Source of the DNA: Thraustochytrium sp. TN22
Taxonomy: Eukaryota; Sar; Bigyra; Thraustochytrida; Thraustochytriidae
Direction of reading: 5' to 3'
Assembly (NCBI GenBank): GCA_013306675.1
Contig: JABLUY010000242.1
Location: 1-55,881, forward strand
Length of the DNA stretch: 55,881 nt
Of this stretch, positions 7,659 to 17,600 are shown piece by piece (positions within the stretch are counted from its first letter, which is position 1; every line of letters starts with the position of its first letter). Under the pieces are notes generated by a model that had not been told where the DNA came from, made no database searches, and saw nothing but the letters and a program-made list of their open reading frames with translations. The position numbers and the translations under genes are program-made.

Positions 7659-10463
7659 CTACCGCTCGAAAGCCTCCTCGGGCGCCGGTGCCTGTGTGCT
7701 GCGGAGCGATGCACGCCTGCCTTGGCTTTGGCTTTGGCTGAGGCGGCCCTGGCTCAAGCGCTGCGAGAATCGGCGAAGCGAGCTGCGACCTTCCTTCCGC
7801 TCCGCGTCGGCTGCATCGGCTGCGGCGGCCGCAGCGCGCTCCTGGCTGCGCCGCGAAAGGCGGCGCCCGAGGGCCACCTCCTGCGGCGTCTCCGCCTGGC
7901 GTTCCGGCTTGGCGTCCAGCAGACGCAGCACGCTCGCACTCACGTCGTCCACACTGCGGTTCACGTTCACAAAGTCCATCCCGGTGACCACCCATCGCTC
8001 GCACACGTCCGCATAAGACCACACGGTGCTGCGGTCCGGCAAAAAGAGCACCGGGTCCACCATGGGCTCGCCCTTGAGGTCCACGAGGTCCGCCAGAGGA
8101 TCGCCGAGGTCCTCGGGGTCCTGGTCGCCCCGCGGCAGCTCCATGTAGTCCACCACCGCCTCGAAGCGGTCCTGCCGCTGCCACTCGGGCCAGCCGGCGA
8201 GCCAGGCGTCGAGGTCCGCGTCGCCGATGGCGAGCGCCTTCTGCCTTGCCGCTGCGAGCTCCGTGCTGCCGGCCACGCTGCTGTTGCTGTGGATGAGCCG
8301 CGTCGAGGATACCGGCAGGTCGAGCTCCGCGCGCAGGTGGATCTCGAACTCGAGAAAGATCGACACGTCGTCGCCGCCGTGTGAGGAGACGTACAGCCGC
8401 GCGTGGTGGTGCACGATGTCGAGACGCATGACGCGGAGACCGAGGGCGCGCAGCTTGGCGCGGTCGCCGCGCGCATGCGCAATGGCCGACACGAGCTCGG
8501 CCTGGCCCAGAGCCCAAATGGGCTTGTCGTTGCAGGCGTTGATGGAGTCTGCGAGACGGACGACAATCTCCAGGCTGGCCACCGGGTCCGTCATGATGGT
8601 CTGCAGCACCTCGCTGACGCGGACGCGCAGGAGGTCCTGCGTGTCCGCTTGGCGGTACTCCGCGGACCCCAGCAGCTTGGTGAAAAAGACCATGACCGCA
8701 TGCAGGTAGGCCGGGTCGACGTGCTTGCGCAGGTCCTCGACGCCGACGCCGAAGACATCGCGGACCATGAAGGCGTTCACGCCGTTGATGACTTCGCTGC
8801 GCGTCGCCTCGGAGCCGTGCTGCACCCGAAACCTGGACGACCTCTCCGCAAGCGCGGCGCGTAGCGCCACGACGTCAACGCCGACGCCCTCGAGCAAGAG
8901 AGTCGCGGGGGGCCGGTCGCCTTCCCCTTGAAGAGCTTCGCCCGGGACGCTGAATGGGTCCAAAGGAAGGCTCTGGAGCAGCTCGCAGGAGACGAAGCTA
9001 ACGTGCGACCCGCTCACACGGATCGAAGCTGGCACCTGCGTCAAGAGAGGAGCGTCACGCACGCGAAGGTTGCCAGACACGACGAGCCCCGCCGGCAGGC
9101 TCGGCAGGGTGCGGCATGCCGAGATCGTGAGGTCTCCCTGCACGCGCATGTTTCGCGGCAAGCGGACCAATTCCTGGCACCCGTGGATCTCAAGGCCACC
9201 GTTCTTGGGGACGAGCGACAGGGGTAGCGACTCCAGCTCGGGGCACGAGTCGACCACGATGCCACCATCGACGTCGATGCTACCTTCGCGCAGAGAGGTG
9301 AGGCCGGCTCGAATGTCGAAAAGACGAAGGCTGCCGACGCGGACGTATGCGTCCGACCGCACCGTCACCTCGACGCGCTCAACCAGGAGATTGCGGCCCA
9401 CCTCCAGCCCATCAGGCAGAGCGACCGAGCAGCCCTGGAAGGGATCGGTCGAAGACCCCTCAGCCTCAATGATGGCCATGTCGCAATCCACATGCGTACC
9501 TTCCGGGATCTCTCCATCTGCGTCGACCGGAACCACCAGGAGCAGGTGGCTGTCTTCGAGGCGCAGGGGCGGCAGCCCCGGCGTGAGCTGGTTCAAATCC
9601 AGCCGCAACGGGCATCCGTCACGCATGCGCACCACGAGCGCGCCGGCCGCCTCATCCCAGCGCAGCCGTGCCACGTCGTCGTTCGCGGCTAGCTCCTTGC
9701 CAAAGGTGGTGTCCATGAGCTTGCCGGCCACAGCCCGCAGCTTCGCTGCCCGCGACGCTGCGCGGCCACACGCTGTACGCCGCCAGGCCTCCTTTGCGGC
9801 GTGCTGGATCTCAGCGCGCTCCTCGCTGTCGCACATGAAATCGTGCACGCAACAGCCGCAGCGAAGGCAAAGGTCGGCCGGCTTGCTTGCAGCAACGCAC
9901 ACCGGAGACAGGAGCGCAAAGATGGGCCAGGTGACAATCATGGAGGCGGAGAAGAGCCCAAATCCAACGTTCTCGTAGCACCACGCCCCGCGTGCCCCGG
10001 TGCGGCCCCACGACTCGCAGTGTCCCGCGCAGCGATCCTCGTCGAAGGCGGCCTCGCACGAGCCGGCAACGCATTGCACAGCACACGTCAGGCCTTCGAA
10101 CCACCCGACGCCCAGACCCTCCACATCCTCCACGGCCCTCGGGAAGCACCACCGCGGCGTCAAGCATCCGTAGTACCACATCATCGCCTCGACGTCGTCT
10201 TCACCGTCCTCGACCAGGTCCGAGCAGCTCAGGCACATGACGGTCTCCTTACAGGTCAGGCACCTGCACCACGGCCTCCGGGCCGCCCCCTCGCTGGGGC
10301 GGATGGCCTCCACCAGCTCATACGCCACGCCCATCCTCGCGCGACCGCCCTCTTCCGCCGTGCGCTCCGCCGTGCTGTCCTCATTCTGTGACCCTCCCAG
10401 GCCCAGAAGATCCGCGCCTTGGTAGATCACTACCCGTCCGCCGCCGTCCGTGCGCCACTCCAT
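7659..10463 (-). CDS. LRR-NEL-U-box protein, copy B (putative E3 ubiquitin ligase)
   Basis: About 934 aa from the ATG at 10463. The frame is open to an ATG at 10895, but that start lies only 10 bp past the stop of copy C. The Met at 10463 aligns with one of the first two ATGs of copy C, so I prefer it. Residues ~66-81 form a CRCLTC...CLSC cluster (possible zinc knuckle), followed by more Cys and a hydrophobic segment (~167-193, ending in ALLSPVCVAASKP). LPxxL repeats follow (~370-560). The NEL domain has C644-N-D646 as the CxD motif, and the U-box-like domain is at ~795-850. The tail is rich in RLSQ repeats. Over the last 1.2 kb it is nearly identical to copy C. By analogy it is a membrane-associated ubiquitin ligase using LRRs to bind a target or inhibit NEL. 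Function is inferred from fold only. Confidence 0.8.
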   Translation of the reverse strand: MEWRTDGGGRVVIYQGADLLGLGGSQNEDSTAERTAEEGGRARMGVAYELVEAIRPSEGAARRPWCRCLTCKETVMCLSCSDLVEDGEDDVEAMMWYYGCLTPRWCFPRAVEDVEGLGVGWFEGLTCAVQCVAGSCEAAFDEDRCAGHCESWGRTGARGAWCYENVGFGLFSASMIVTWPIFALLSPVCVAASKPADLCLRCGCCVHDFMCDSEERAEIQHAAKEAWRRTACGRAASRAAKLRAVAGKLMDTTFGKELAANDDVARLRWDEAAGALVVRMRDGCPLRLDLNQLTPGLPPLRLEDSHLLLVVPVDADGEIPEGTHVDCDMAIIEAEGSSTDPFQGCSVALPDGLEVGRNLLVERVEVTVRSDAYVRVGSLRLFDIRAGLTSLREGSIDVDGGIVVDSCPELESLPLSLVPKNGGLEIHGCQELVRLPRNMRVQGDLTISACRTLPSLPAGLVVSGNLRVRDAPLLTQVPASIRVSGSHVSFVSCELLQSLPLDPFSVPGEALQGEGDRPPATLLLEGVGVDVVALRAALAERSSRFRVQHGSEATRSEVINGVNAFMVRDVFGVGVEDLRKHVDPAYLHAVMVFFTKLLGSAEYRQADTQDLLRVRVSEVLQTIMTDPVASLEIVVRLADSINACNDKPIWALGQAELVSAIAHARGDRAKLRALGLRVMRLDIVHHHARLYVSSHGGDDVSIFLEFEIHLRAELDLPVSSTRLIHSNSSVAGSTELAAARQKALAIGDADLDAWLAGWPEWQRQDRFEAVVDYMELPRGDQDPEDLGDPLADLVDLKGEPMVDPVLFLPDRSTVWSYADVCERWVVTGMDFVNVNRSVDDVSASVLRLLDAKPERQAETPQEVALGRRLSRRSQERAAAAAADAADAERKEGRSSLRRFSQRLSQGRLSQSQSQGRRASLRSTQAPAPEEAFER
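7741..8908. repeat. Near-identical block shared with 10984-12151 (copy 1)
   Basis: Bases 7741-8908 align with 10984-12151 at a constant offset of 3243 with no insertion or deletion that I can find. There are stretches of well over 100 bases with no mismatch. The block covers the end of the NEL domain, the U-box-like domain and part of the tail. Similarity falls abruptly upstream, where the LRR region begins. Confidence 0.85.
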
Positions 10464-10904
10464 CTTCTCCAGGTGCACGTCCTCCACGTCCTCCAGCAGG
10501 CCCGGGTCGTCGCCGCTCCGCGTCGCCGCGGCCGACCGCGCCGCCGCCGCGCCCGCGCAGGGAGGCCAGCGGCGACACGGCGGCGCGCCGGGAGCCCCGC
10601 GCTCGCGACCGCCCGCCCCCTCGCGCGCCGCGGTCCGTCTCGCCGGCCGGCGCTCGTGGATCGGGCTCTGGTTGCGGCGGCGCGTCTTGAGACCCGCAAC
10701 CTGAGACTGCACGTGCCGACTTGCGGCGTTCTCCGCAACCACGAACCTGCCCGGACCCCGCCGGGACCGCCGGCCCTGCCGGCGCCGTGGACTCGCGCGC
10801 CGCGAGGGCACGGCGCCGACGCCAGCGGGGTTAACCTCCGTCAAGCTCTGCGCGCGCGATTCACCGAAAAGCTCGCGGACACCTTCAAGACTCATAAATG
10901 TTCA
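10464..10904. other. Intergenic between NEL copies B and C
   Basis: About 440 bp of extreme GC content upstream of copy B. The minus-strand frame remains open here, so an N-terminal extension of copy B cannot be excluded. The sequence loosely resembles that upstream of copy C, as expected for a duplicated promoter or 5' UTR. Confidence 0.4.
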
Positions 10905-13769
10905 CTACGACCTATCGAAGGCCTGCTCGGGCACCGGCGCCTGCGTGCTGCAGAGCGACGCACGGCTGCCCTCACTCTGGCTGAGGTGGCCCTGGCTCAA
11001 GCGCTGCGAGAGTCGGTGAAGCGAGCTGCGGACTTCCTTATGCTCCGCGGCGATTGCATCGGCTGCGGCGGCCGCAGCGCGCTCCTGGCTGCGCCGCGAG
11101 AGGCGGCGCCCGAGGGCCACCTCCTGCGGTGTCTCCGCCTGGCGCTCCGGCTTGGCGTCCAGCAGACGCAGCACGCTCGCACTCACGTCGTCCGCGCTGC
11201 GGTTCACGTTCACGAAGTCCATCCCGGTGACCACCCATCGCTCGCACACGTCCGCATAAGACCACACGGTGCTGCGGTCCGGCAAAAAGAGCACCGGGTC
11301 CACCATGGGCTCGCCCTTGAGGTCCACGAGGTCCGCCAGAGGATCGCCGAGGTCCTCGGGGTCCTGGTCGCCCCGCGGCAGCTCCATGTAGTCCACCACC
11401 GCCTCGAAGCGGTCCTGCCGCTGCCACTCGGGCCAGCCGGCGAGCCAGGCCTCGAAGTCGGCGTCGTCGATGGCGAGCGCCTTCTGCCTTGCCGCTGCGA
11501 GCTCCGTGCTGCCGGCCACGCTGCTGTTGCTGTGGATGAGCCGCGTCGAGGACACCGGCAGGTCGAGCTCCGCGCGCAGGTGGATCTCGAACTCGAGAAA
11601 GATCGACACGTCGTCGCCGCCGTGTGAGGAGACGTACAGCCGCGCGTGGTGGTGCACGATGTCGAGACGCATGACGCGGAGTCCGAGGGCGCGCAGCTTG
11701 GTGCGGTCGCCGCGCGCATGCGCGATGACCGACACGAGCTCGGCCTGGCCCAGGGCCCAAGTGGGCTTGTCGTTGCAGGCGTTGATGGAGTCTGCGAGAC
11801 GGACGACAATCTCCAGGCTGGCCACCGGGTCCGTCATGATGGTCTGCAGCACCTCGCTGACGCGGACGCGCAGGAGGTCCTGCGTGTCCGCTTGGCGGTA
11901 CTCCGCGGACCCCAGCAGCTTGGTGAAAAAGACCATGACCGCATGCAGGTAGGCCGGGTCGACGTGCTTGCGCAGGTCCTCGACGCCGACGCCGAAGACA
12001 TCGCGGACCATGAAGGCGTTCACGCCGTTGATGACTTCGCTGCGCGTCGCCTCGGAGCCGTGCTGCACCCGAAACCTGGACGACCTCTCCGCAAGCGCGG
12101 CGCGTAGCGCCACAACGTCAACGCCGACGTCCTCGAGCAGGAGGGTCGACCTTGGTTGGCTGTCTTCCCCGCGAAGCACTTCGTCTAAGCGGCAAAAAGG
12201 GTCCAGGGGTAGGCTTGAGAGCTGGGAGCAGGTCCTGAAGCTGACGTACGTTCCATCAATCCGGATCGAAGCTGGTACGCCTGTCAGCCGAGGGGCGTCA
12301 CGTATCATCAGGTTGCCGACGACCGTGAGCCCCGACGGCACACTCGTCAGCATCGGACAATGCGAGATTTTAAGGTCTCCCTGCACGCACATGTTCTGCG
12401 GAAGACTAGCCAGACGCGCGCAATGGGAAATAGTCAAGTTGCCGTGCTTGGGGACGAGCGGCTCGGGGATGGTCTCCAGCTCAGAGCACAAGCTTAAGGC
12501 CAGAGTGCAGTCGACCAGAATCACGCCCTTGCGCAATGAAGCGAGGCTCGTTCGAGTGTTGGACATTCGAAGACTACCCACGCTGATTTCGGCATCCGGG
12601 CGTGGAGCCACCTCTACGCCCTCGACCAGGAGCGTGCGGCCCACGACGAGCCCATCAGGCAGAGTGACCAAACAGCCCTCGGAGGCTCCCATGAAGAAGC
12701 CGTCAGACTTGACGATGGCCATGTCGCAATCCACGCGCGTGCCTTCCGGGATCTCGCCGCCACCGCTGTCGGGAACCGCCAGGAGCAGGTGGCTATCCTC
12801 GAGATGCAGGGGGGGCACCCCCGGCGTGAGCTGGTTCAAATCCAGCCGCAGCGGGCATCCGTCACGCATGCGCACCGCGAGCGCACCGGCCGCCTCGTCC
12901 CAGCGCAGCGCTGCAACGTCCTCGTCCGCGACTAAAGCCTCGCCGAGGGCATGGTTCTTGAGCTTGCCATCCACGGCCGCCAGCTTCGCAGCCCGCGACA
13001 TGGCACGACCGCACGCCGTGCGCTGCCATGCCTCTCTTGCCCGCGCCCGGGCTGCGGCGCGCTCTTCCTCGTCGCTTAGGAAGCCCCGCATGCAGCTGCC
13101 GCAGCCGAGACAAAGGTCGACCGGCTTGCTCGCGGCAACGCAAACTGGCGAGAGAAGCGCAAAGACAGGCCACGTCGCGAACATATAGGTGAGAAAAAGC
13201 CCAAAGCCCAAGGTTTCGCAGCAGCTGGCCGCGAGCTCGCCGGTGCGACCACACCACTCACAGTGGCCTGCGCAGCGCTCCGCCTCGAAGGTCGCCTCGA
13301 ACCAGTCGCCAATGCCACCCGATATACAATCCAAGCCCTCGAACCACGCCAGGCCCAGCCCGCTCACCTCCTCAGCAGCCCTTGGGAAGCACCACCGCGG
13401 CGTGAACCACCCGTAAAACCACATCATCTCCTCAGTGTCAATGTCTTCCGCCAGCCGCGAGCAGCTCAAGCACGTGACGACATCCGTGCAGCTCTGGCAC
13501 CTGCACCCGTGCATCCAAGGCCTTTCACCGCGGTCGCGAAGCTCTATCATCAGCTCCGGTGCCACCGTCGCGCTCCACATCCCGCTCAGATACCTCCTTT
13601 CCGGGCCTCGGCGCCGCTCCGGCTCGTTCGCTTCGCTCAAGTGCTCCTGCGACCACCTTCCCGGGACTTCATCCTCGCGGTCGGTAACGTCGCTGCGCTC
13701 CTCCAAGCCCCGGAGCTCTGCGCCCTGGTCAACGACCACCGCCCCTCGGCCGCTCACGCGCTGCACCAT
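10905..13769 (-). CDS. LRR-NEL-U-box protein, copy C (putative E3 ubiquitin ligase)
   Basis: About 954 aa. The frame has two adjacent ATGs, at 13772 and 13769, and everything upstream is non-ATG; 13769 is the one matching copy B. Residues ~89-103 contain a CRCQSC...CLSC cluster. A hydrophobic segment lies at ~188-214 (FGLFLTYMFATWPVFALLSP). LPxxL-type repeats follow (~395-575). The NEL domain has the CxD motif at C665-N-D667, then the RLDIVHHHAR helix and EFEIHLRAEL. The U-box-like domain is at ~816-871, then an RLSQ-rich tail. The LRR region differs from copy B at roughly 40-50 percent of residues by eye, while NEL and U-box differ at only a handful. That suggests one conserved catalytic part with diversified recognition. 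Confidence 0.8.
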   Translation of the reverse strand: MVQRVSGRGAVVVDQGAELRGLEERSDVTDREDEVPGRWSQEHLSEANEPERRRGPERRYLSGMWSATVAPELMIELRDRGERPWMHGCRCQSCTDVVTCLSCSRLAEDIDTEEMMWFYGWFTPRWCFPRAAEEVSGLGLAWFEGLDCISGGIGDWFEATFEAERCAGHCEWCGRTGELAASCCETLGFGLFLTYMFATWPVFALLSPVCVAASKPVDLCLGCGSCMRGFLSDEEERAAARARAREAWQRTACGRAMSRAAKLAAVDGKLKNHALGEALVADEDVAALRWDEAAGALAVRMRDGCPLRLDLNQLTPGVPPLHLEDSHLLLAVPDSGGGEIPEGTRVDCDMAIVKSDGFFMGASEGCLVTLPDGLVVGRTLLVEGVEVAPRPDAEISVGSLRMSNTRTSLASLRKGVILVDCTLALSLCSELETIPEPLVPKHGNLTISHCARLASLPQNMCVQGDLKISHCPMLTSVPSGLTVVGNLMIRDAPRLTGVPASIRIDGTYVSFRTCSQLSSLPLDPFCRLDEVLRGEDSQPRSTLLLEDVGVDVVALRAALAERSSRFRVQHGSEATRSEVINGVNAFMVRDVFGVGVEDLRKHVDPAYLHAVMVFFTKLLGSAEYRQADTQDLLRVRVSEVLQTIMTDPVASLEIVVRLADSINACNDKPTWALGQAELVSVIAHARGDRTKLRALGLRVMRLDIVHHHARLYVSSHGGDDVSIFLEFEIHLRAELDLPVSSTRLIHSNSSVAGSTELAAARQKALAIDDADFEAWLAGWPEWQRQDRFEAVVDYMELPRGDQDPEDLGDPLADLVDLKGEPMVDPVLFLPDRSTVWSYADVCERWVVTGMDFVNVNRSADDVSASVLRLLDAKPERQAETPQEVALGRRLSRRSQERAAAAAADAIAAEHKEVRSSLHRLSQRLSQGHLSQSEGSRASLCSTQAPVPEQAFDRS
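10984..12151. repeat. Near-identical block shared with 7741-8908 (copy 2)
   Basis: Second member of the 1.17-kb direct repeat with offset 3243. It encodes the same NEL/U-box portion of copy C, and the few differences are mainly single substitutions. Recent duplication or gene conversion would produce this pattern. Confidence 0.85.
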
Positions 13770-14610
13770 CATCTCGCGCTCCTCCGGGGCCAAGAAGAAC
13801 TCCTCGTCCACGACAAGATACCCCGCGAGCGAGCAGCAGCCGCGACGACTCCAGGTTCCGGTTCCCGCTCGACGCGCGACGCCGCTCCGCCCAGGGCGGC
13901 ACAGGCAGCGGCGCCGGCGCCAGCGGCCGTAGCAGTCTGGCGTCGCCCGCGCGTCGCCCGCGCGTCGCCCGCGCGGCCTGCCGAGCGCCCAGCCTGAGAT
14001 TGGGCTTTGATCGCGCCTTGCTGCCTGCTCTGCCTGCACGTGCGGCGCCGTTCTTCACAAGCTCACTCACAGTCAATGTCACTCGCACGTCAGTCAAGGT
14101 TGAACTCCTCTGTTCTGTTCCGAGTCGCGGCGCCGACGGACTCGGAGCCGGCCCGTCCAAGTCGCAGCCGGCGGCGCGGCCGTCTCGTACATGTAGCCAG
14201 CCACTGCAAAGACGGGGCCCGCCGGTGCAATGGCTATAGGTCTCCGGCCCTGCCACGTGCGCTTGTGAACGTCTCGCACGCTCTTCAAGTTGTTTTGCGT
14301 GGTACTGTACGAGGCCTCAACGTCCTTGGGGGACGTCGTGGTGGTACTGGCACTCACAGTCAGGCTGGGCTGGGAGACAAAAGGATGATTCATTAGCTTA
14401 GATCTGTCCGTGGCGGCGAACGCGGATGGAGACGCTGCGGATTGCACAGCATGATCTTCGCTACTGCACGAAATGTCTTTCGCTGTGGCAACAATCACCC
14501 TCTCACTACTGCAAACGCTCTCTCACGACTACGAACGCACGGTAAACCCATGCACAAAGATGCTTGCCGCACAAGTCGTCCACGGCGATTTCCTTTTTAG
14601 TTTTGGGGCA
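13770..14610. other. Intergenic, NEL copy C to CC2D2A
   Basis: About 840 bp with the promoter region of copy C and the 3' flank of CC2D2A. An 11-bp unit (GTCGCCCGCGC) is repeated three times at 13942-13974. From about 14040 the DNA is less GC-rich. No gene seen. Confidence 0.4.
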
Positions 14611-17600
14611 TCAAAAGCGGGTGCTGACGATGGTGGCGAGGTAAATCCAGACGGAGAAGACCTTGTTGGTGTAGGGTACGACCAGGACGCCGAGCGCAAA
14701 GGTGGTGTTGTCAATGGTGGTGTTGTGAATGTCAGTGTTGCGCACGGCGCGCAGAATGGCGTCCATCTCAGTGAAGGTCATGTTGAGCGGGAAGCCAAAG
14801 ACGCTGTTGTTGGAGAGGGTTTCACGCAGGCCGTCGAGGTGCTCCTGCACAGTGGCGGCCATGCCCTGCGGGAACCCATCGAGTTTGTGCTCCTCAAGGC
14901 TCTCGAGCAGGCTGCGCAGCTTGCGGCCGACAATCTTGTTGAAGCGCGTGGTGCCGCGCTTGGCGCGCCAGCGCCGCATGGACTTTTGCACCTGCTCGGA
15001 GATCTCGCCTTCGAGGTAGGATACAAAGCGGCGGTCGAGGCGCTCGTAGGTGAGTCGTTCCAGCTGCACCGAGGGCATCTCAATGCGCGGGACACGCTGC
15101 GACCAAAAGGGCAGCCAGTCCTTGGGGTTGTCCAGGTTCCAGCGCATCTGCCACGGCGCGCCGGTGTCCTGGACGTTGGCCCACACGTTGCGGTCGTTCA
15201 TGACGAGGCCTACGTCGCGCAGCGGGCAGTGCGGGTCCGACGTCGTGTAGCCGCGACCGGTGGAGGCGTTCACGAGCAGGCGCGAGGCCGCGTTCTGGTC
15301 CGTGAGCAGGACATAGACCGTCTCGCCCTCTGGAATGCCGCGGCCCATGATGATGTAGGGCTGCACGGACTGGCGGTCGCGGAAGAGCCAGGCGAGGTAA
15401 TTGCAGAGCAGGATGGCGTGCTCCTCCCAGTCGCCGGCGGAGATGTCAAGGAACTGCTGCGAGGTGCTCCAGACGTCGTCGCCGCCCTCCACAAAGGCCT
15501 GCCAGTCCTCGAGAAAGGGCACCAGCGAGACGAAGCGCACGAGCGCCGGCACGGTCTGCAGCTCGCTTCCGTCACGGCCCGCCGGAGGCACCTGCGGTGC
15601 CAGGTAGCGCGGCGCGAAGACGGCGTCGCCGTCGATGCCGACGCCGAAGAGCTGCGTGTTGACCGTCTCGGCGGGCCGCGAGGCTTTGGCGCGCACCTGG
15701 GCCTCCCACTGTTTCGCGTAGCGCACGAGCTTGGGGTTCTCGCCAGAGCCAAGAGCTGGCTTGCCATCGTCGCTGGCTGTTGCCAGTACTGGGTCCAATG
15801 TCGCCATCAGATACACGTAGGTGGCGTTGGAGGCCTCGTGTCTCGCGCGAGAGGCCATCTCCCCGACGTCGCGCAGGTCCGCGCCGTCCGCGGCACCGCC
15901 CACGTCACCCGGGTCGCCGGCGGGTGCGCCGGCGAGCTCGAGGTCGTCGCCAGCTGCACCACGCGAGCGCTGCACGTAGCCGAGATTCACGTCGGGCGTC
16001 TCCACGCGGAACATGCCCTCAATGCGGCCATTCATGTAGATGGTGGAGAATGGGATCGTGAAGCTGCCCAGGTAGCGGCGCTCACGGCGCTGGAACATGG
16101 CGTCCTCGTTGCGGTAGTCCTCGCCTTGCGTCTCGACGATGACCTCGTCGAAGAGATTGAAGTGCACGTGGTCCGTGATGCTCTGCAGGTTGGCCGGGCT
16201 GAAGTCCTTGCGCGGCGGGATGAACGGCAAGAAGACAGACTCATTCCACGTCGGCGACGGGCCCTCCTGCGCCGAGCTGCGTCGTGAGGTTCCCTGGAAT
16301 CGCACCTGCACGAAGGACATGACGCGCTCCAGTCCACTCGACACGCCATCGAGATCGTCCTCGTCCTCATCGCCCTCGCCATTGTTGTTATTGTCGTTGC
16401 TGCTGGGATTCTCGCTCGAACCGCGACGAGGGGACGCCGAGGACCTGGGCGAACGCCCCGGCGAACTGGGATACACGCCGTGCGTGGCGCGGCGCCGCAC
16501 TGGCACGTTCTGGGCGCGCACGACCTGCACAAAGATGGAGGCCTTTTCGACGCTGAGCGAGGCCGGCTTGCGCACCTTGGGCGCGGGCCTCAGGCGCCGC
16601 CGCGGCTCGAAAAGGGCGCGGAAGAAGTCCATGTTGATGCTGAACTGCGGCAGCGGACCCTCCTTGACGACACTGCCCACCGGAATGTCGCGTCGCCGCT
16701 GCGCGTGCACGTTGGTCGACTGCAGGCTTCGCACGCGCTGCAAGAAGTCGCTGATGCGCGCCTTCTGCATCCGCTGAATGCGGAGCACCTCGGACGAGGA
16801 CCGGCCGGACGCCGCGAAGGCGCTGTCCTGGTCTAACTCCAGCTGCGCCTCAGCCGGCAGCAGCAAGGTCTGCAAGGCTTCCTCGTCGCGAATCTCCGCC
16901 TCGGTGACCGGGATCGGGTGATGGAAGAGATGCGGCTTCTCGCGCCGCAGGCGCAGCAGCGCGACGCGACGCGACTCCACGAACTTGTGGGAGTCCGCCG
17001 ACGGAAAGAGCGCGTCTCGCAGCACACTCTCCGAGCGGAAGAGCACGCCGCGCTTGGAGGACCACCGAATGATGTCGAAGAGCCGCAGCACCGAGGCGTT
17101 GCGCGGATCGTTGGGGTCCAGCCCGCGCAGCTCCTCGATGAGCTTCTGAAAATCCACCTCGTTGGCGAAGTCTGGCACGGCGTCGTCGTACTCGGTGGCG
17201 TCCGCCGACACGCCGCCGCCGCCGCCGCCCAGGTCGCCGCCCGCCAGATCGCCGGCGTGGTCGCCCAGAAACCTCCCGTTCACCTGTCCGTGGCCCTGCG
17301 ACCACTCCGGGAGGCCCACCAGCGTCCCGGCGCCGCCGCCGGCCTCGCCGCTGCCGACAGCAGCCTCTGTCCCGCTTGAGGCCGCCGGGTCTTGATCGAG
17401 ACCATCCTCGGCGTCACGCGTATTCCACGTCACGAGCGCGCGCAGCTGGCCCGCCGTGAAGCGGTCTTCTGGCGCCGCAGAGGTTACCAGGTGGTCGCCC
17501 TGCAGGTGATCCGCAAAGAGCTCGCCCAGGTTGCGCGGCTTGACGCCCGGCCGCTCCCAGAGCCACTTGCGCATGGGCGCGCGACTCGCGAACTGATGCC

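Noticed and set aside
6933-7741. Long frames between NEL copies A and B
   Set aside because: No domain, and overlapping frames on both strands with compositional bias typical of GC-rich noncoding DNA.
10464-10895. N-terminal extension of NEL copy B to the ATG at 10895
   Set aside because: It would start 10 bp after the stop of copy C and is Arg/Pro/Ala low complexity; the aligned Met shared with copy C is further in. Not fully excluded.
4387-13772. NEL genes as bacterial contamination or a recently transferred bacterial island
   Set aside because: Base composition and codon style match the flanking eukaryotic genes, the genes carry extra N-terminal and U-box-like parts, and the contig continues into intron-containing genes. 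Ancient transfer remains possible.
14473-16287. 604-codon plus-strand frame opposite CC2D2A
   Set aside because: Antisense shadow. The minus strand carries the conserved C2 and C-terminal CC2D2A motifs.
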